Shown here piece after piece: positions 60,978-64,000 of a stretch of DNA of 64,000 nt. Origin of the DNA: Hymenobacter sp. BT559 (GTDB lineage Bacteria > Bacteroidota > Bacteroidia > Cytophagales > Hymenobacteraceae); the NCBI RefSeq assembly GCF_017571525.1, contig NZ_JAGETY010000001.1:186001-250000 (forward strand), in the 5' to 3' direction. The notes under the pieces were generated by a model. The model saw only the letters and a program-made list of their open reading frames with translations, was not told the DNA's origin and made no database searches. Numbering within the stretch: the stretch's first letter is position 1; every line of letters begins with the position of its first letter. The position numbers and the translations under genes were made by a program.

Positions 60978-61982
60978 TTAGAAGCTCCACAGGCTGTATT
61001 CATACTCTATGAGGTCAGCAGCAGTTTGCTGGGCAGCCAGTAGGCCATTGCGCTCACTGCCGTACTGCGTAGCTAGGTCATCACCAGCCGGGTTTGACAC
61101 TTTCACGATGTACGAGTTGAACAGCCACAACTCAAACGCATCGGCTAGATTCTTGTGCTGCGCGTCGTTCTGCGTATTAAACCAGATGGCTTGCTGCGGA
61201 TTGTTGCGGAACACCTTTACCAAGTCAGAATACTTGAACGTGGCAATATTTTTCTCAAGGCCCGACGTGTTAGTAGAGAGCGTCGACGGTAGCTTTAGCG
61301 ATATCGTCTTAATCTGGTGATACATCCGCGAGCGCTTCTTGTCGAAAATCATCTCCTCCGTCAACTCCATCTGGTAGATGTCCTTCGGGCGGTATTCGGC
61401 TGAAGTAGCGGGCGGAGGCGGCGGTGCAGCGGCTACCGTCGAAGTTCGTACTGTACGATACACATACTTGCCGTTCTTCTTTACTGGCTTACCGTTTTTA
61501 TCTAGAACCTTCTCGCGGCGGGCGCTTGAAGCAGGCGGAGTAGAAGCAACTGGGGCGCCCCAGCCATCATTAGCCGGAGCTGCTTTCTTTGTGCTCTTAG
61601 GGGCAGGGGTACTGCCCCAATCACCACCGTCAGCATCGGGGCTGATAGGAGCCTCGATAGCATACGACATGTTAGATGACATCTCCTTCGGAGTGAAGGT
61701 GGAAGTCACCGAGTCATTCTTATAAGCAGTTAATTCTCCACGCCTTACAGCATCTATAATAACCCGGCTGATTTCCTTACCGTCCGAAAACATGGGGCGG
61801 TTCTGCTTCTCACGCAGGTCAATGGCCCGCGTGATAGTTTTGCGAAACATTTGGTCCGAAACCGGAATCTGCCGGATGGCCCCCGTCGTCACGGTTGAGG
61901 TGGCCTGTTCCTGCGCTCGGCCCGCCAAGGCGGCTAGCAGGGCCGCAGCGGTAATAGGCAACGCCTTGAAATAGCGGGTCAT
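60978..61982 (-). CDS. gldN: Gliding motility protein GldN (T9SS)
   Basis: A 334-residue secreted or periplasmic protein with a signal peptide (residues 1-23, ending AGRAQ). Positions from VTTGAIRQIPVSDQMFRKTITRAIDLREKQNRPM to MFSDGKEISRVIIDAVRRGELTAY and the later DIYQMELTEEMIFDKKRSRMYHQIKTISLKLP show the GldN/PorN core; between them a Pro/Ala/Ser-rich insertion of about 90 residues. GldN with GldK forms the ring of the T9SS. It follows gldM by 37 bases. Confidence 0.93.
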   Translation of the reverse strand: MTRYFKALPITAAALLAALAGRAQEQATSTVTTGAIRQIPVSDQMFRKTITRAIDLREKQNRPMFSDGKEISRVIIDAVRRGELTAYKNDSVTSTFTPKEMSSNMSYAIEAPISPDADGGDWGSTPAPKSTKKAAPANDGWGAPVASTPPASSARREKVLDKNGKPVKKNGKYVYRTVRTSTVAAAPPPPPATSAEYRPKDIYQMELTEEMIFDKKRSRMYHQIKTISLKLPSTLSTNTSGLEKNIATFKYSDLVKVFRNNPQQAIWFNTQNDAQHKNLADAFELWLFNSYIVKVSNPAGDDLATQYGSERNGLLAAQQTAADLIEYEYSLWSF

Positions 61983-62019
61983 AATAGAATTTTTAAAGCT
62001 AACGAATTATGTAATTACC

Positions 62020-63603
62020 TTATTGCAGCGGAATATTGAACGTGCGAGTCATGTTCACGTCCTCAACTTGGTTCTGGAAATTCATGCGTTGTACTGCCTG
62101 TACCTCCAAGAACAAACGGTCGCCTTCCTTATAAGCGTTCACCATGTCGCTGAAGTCGCCCTGAGCACCATTAATGGTTTTCGGACCGATTACCGGCCGC
62201 TTGCCACGAGCCAATACGGCCGTGAAGCGCGATACACGATACCGGGCATCTTCGGGCAGGAAGGTCTGAAAGCCAGGGTCCGGAATGGCACGCAAGGTGA
62301 TAGACCGAATTGCCGTGCCTGGAGTTCCTTGCTTTTCATTAGCTTCGCTGCCACCAGCATAGCACTTGATAGTCGGGTTCGGAATCGGACGAACTTTAAA
62401 GGTTTGCGAGCCGATAGCATTGCCACCGCTGCTTACGTTCAAGGTTACTTCACGTGAATTAGGCACTAGCGTAACCTCACCCTTCTGGCCCGTGATAACT
62501 GAAGCGCCCGAAGCAGAGAAGCTTGGCTGGTACTGGGCACCGAGAGCCGGCACCTGCACGCTCAGTTTGTTGCCGCACTTGTAGTACAGAGCCTGTACCG
62601 AAGCCGACTGAATCTGCATCACCGGTTTGGTGATAGTGTAAGGAACTACTACTTTAAAAGTAGTATCACGACCATTCTGGTTAATACGGATGGTACCCGT
62701 CCAGCTAGCCTTGGCATTGCCTGAAGCATCGAAGTTACCCGGACGCGCCGTAAACTCGATTTTGCCGTGGTTGGTCTTAGGGTCAACAGTCAGCGCGCTG
62801 CCGTTGTACGTCATGTTCTGCTTCAGACCGCTAGCAGCAGCCGTCAGGAACAGCTCTGCTTTGTACTTAGTGCCAGCTGCTACCGTGTTTGACTCTGCCG
62901 AAGCGAAGGCTCCTAGTTTATCGAATACAATAGTTTTAGCACCTACTTTTTCGGCCTGCTTTTGGAGCGCGTCAGCTTCGTATTTCAGCACTTCCGTTTC
63001 CTTCTGGCTTAATACTGCTAGGGCAGCTACCAGCGGGGTGTTCTCGAAGTTAAGCTCAGCGAAGTTTTTGTTCTTCTGCTCAGGGTCGGTTACGCGTGGG
63101 TCTACCTTTGCATCGAGTGCTAGCGGCGAAGCGCCAGGTACAAACTGACCGATATAAGACGAGTAGTCATTGAGCGTTTTTTGCATCGGGTAGGCTAGGC
63201 CGTTCCGAGTGCCGCCGAGCATGGTGATAGCCACCTTGTCTTCCGCGCTCATGTTTTTGTATTCGTTCTTACCCTTATCATTTTCGGTTGCTGTCACGAG
63301 CTTCTCGCGCACACCAGCTAGGTAAGCCAGTACTTCCTTCGTCTTGCTGCGAATTTCTTCGCTTTGCTTCAATACAGCTTGGTCAGCCGCCTGATTGCGG
63401 TTCTTAGCCACAGCTTCCTGAATACCTTTTACAGTACCATCGGCAGCCTTATCCGTCTTGGCATTAACGTCAGTCAGGCTGTCGTCAATAAATTTAAATT
63501 TCAGCAGAATCGCTGAGTTAACTTGAAGCGCCAGCAGAGCGGTCAGCACGAGATACATCATGCCAATCATCTTCTGCCGCGGTGTTTCTTTTCCGCCTGC
63601 CAT
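62020..63603 (-). CDS. gldM: Gliding motility protein GldM (T9SS motor)
   Basis: A 527-residue protein with one N-terminal membrane helix (MIGMMYLVLTALLALQV, about residues 12-30), a helical region and two or three beta domains (YNGSALTVDPKTNHGKIEFTA, YKCGNKLSVQVPALGAQY and onward). GldM with GldL forms the proton-driven motor of the T9SS. The initial basic MAGGKETPRQK is the family start. Confidence 0.95.
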   Translation of the reverse strand: MAGGKETPRQKMIGMMYLVLTALLALQVNSAILLKFKFIDDSLTDVNAKTDKAADGTVKGIQEAVAKNRNQAADQAVLKQSEEIRSKTKEVLAYLAGVREKLVTATENDKGKNEYKNMSAEDKVAITMLGGTRNGLAYPMQKTLNDYSSYIGQFVPGASPLALDAKVDPRVTDPEQKNKNFAELNFENTPLVAALAVLSQKETEVLKYEADALQKQAEKVGAKTIVFDKLGAFASAESNTVAAGTKYKAELFLTAAASGLKQNMTYNGSALTVDPKTNHGKIEFTARPGNFDASGNAKASWTGTIRINQNGRDTTFKVVVPYTITKPVMQIQSASVQALYYKCGNKLSVQVPALGAQYQPSFSASGASVITGQKGEVTLVPNSREVTLNVSSGGNAIGSQTFKVRPIPNPTIKCYAGGSEANEKQGTPGTAIRSITLRAIPDPGFQTFLPEDARYRVSRFTAVLARGKRPVIGPKTINGAQGDFSDMVNAYKEGDRLFLEVQAVQRMNFQNQVEDVNMTRTFNIPLQ

Positions 63604-63661
63604 CTGCTAGAGATATTGCTAAATTATGTGGTAGAATAAGCGATTAATACAGGTAGCTAGA

Positions 63662-64000
63662 TTAGCTAGCGGCACCAGCACGCATGGCATTCAGCATGTT
63701 GCCATACACCCGGTTAAGCGACGATAGGTTGCCAGTGAGGTCGGCTACCTGATGCTGCAGGCTTTCGGTGTCTTTGCCAGCCTGCACCATGTTCTCCATA
63801 GCTTTGCCAAGCGTACCGTAGAACTGGTTCATCGACTTGAGGTGCGTGTTAGCATCCTGCAATTCCATCTCGTAAACTGCATTCAGCGCACCGAGATTCT
63901 TGGTCACATTCTGCACCTGCAGGTGGTACTCTTTGGCATCGCCCGTAGCATTCGAAAGCGACGTAATAGCGTCTACCGTGTTAGCATAAGCCTTGTTAAT
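63662..64000 (-). CDS. gldL: Gliding motility protein GldL, 3' portion
   Basis: The last 112 residues of GldL are present and the frame is open through base 64000. The segment INKAYANTVDAITSLSN then YHLQVQNVTKNLGALNAVYEMELQDANTHLKSMNQFYGTL is the coiled, cytoplasmic GldL tail. The membrane helices lie off the window. gldL precedes gldM by 58 bases; gldK is expected upstream. Confidence 0.88.
   Translation of the reverse strand: MNKAYANTVDAITSLSNATGDAKEYHLQVQNVTKNLGALNAVYEMELQDANTHLKSMNQFYGTLGKAMENMVQAGKDTESLQHQVADLTGNLSSLNRVYGNMLNAMRAGAAS

Noticed and set aside
1..64000. Possible CRISPR, phage or transposon content
   Set aside because: No regularly spaced direct repeats, cas genes, integrase, transposase or phage structural genes could be seen.

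Overview
The window reads as chromosomal DNA of a GC-rich Bacteroidota bacterium, most likely Hymenobacter or a close relative in the Cytophagales. Pointers to this are the gliding/type IX secretion genes gldL-gldM-gldN and sprE, an F-type ATP synthase operon without atpD/atpC, a 400-residue NusB, an AtpB with a signal-peptide-like N-terminus, and promoter boxes of the Bacteroidota type (TAnnTTTG), often a few bases before the start codon. There is no rRNA, CRISPR array, phage, transposase or plasmid gene. The only RNA genes are two proline tRNAs.

Region 1 (1-24.3 kb) is an envelope, efflux and signalling block. It opens with the 3' end of a CusA/AcrB-type RND pump gene. A minus-strand operon (response regulator, histidine kinase, PAP2 lipid phosphatase) is divergent from a plus-strand set (response regulator, kinase, TolC, RND permease, membrane-fusion lipoprotein). 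Then come three multi-PAS signalling genes built from the same PAS unit (two hybrid-less kinases, one PAS protein without any kinase domain) and a single-domain response regulator. A CsgH-like secreted protein, a Cys-rich Crp/Fnr regulator, an orphan LytTR regulator, a 54-residue membrane protein and a CZB-fold protein without its metal ligands follow.

Region 2 (24.8-45 kb) is mostly housekeeping with small accessory genes: a GNAT-like protein, coaE, YbbR, yajC, a DUF1573 lipoprotein, an NAD-type isocitrate dehydrogenase, YtxH, nusB, a Leu/Glu-type amino acid dehydrogenase, two ABC exporter half-transporters whose motifs look complementary, tandem tRNA-Pro(GGG) and tRNA-Pro(CGG), a zinc alcohol dehydrogenase, truA, and a TPR histidine kinase with its LuxR-type regulator.

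Region 3 (45-53.3 kb) is the ATP synthase locus on the minus strand: atpI-like, atpB, atpE, atpF, atpH, atpA, atpG. It is preceded by a separate two-gene unit of an AtpZ-like gene and a secreted serine hydrolase. Two repeat tracts sit inside the operon.

Region 4 (53.4-64 kb) carries sprE (porW), a class A penicillin-binding protein and uvrC on the plus strand. They face gldN, gldM and the 3' part of gldL on the minus strand across a 62-base perfect palindrome.

Across the window CTAG, usually rare in bacteria, is common and nearly always flanked by G/C. Dispersed inverted repeats with a shared core also recur between genes. All gene identities were assigned by eye from motifs, with no database search.
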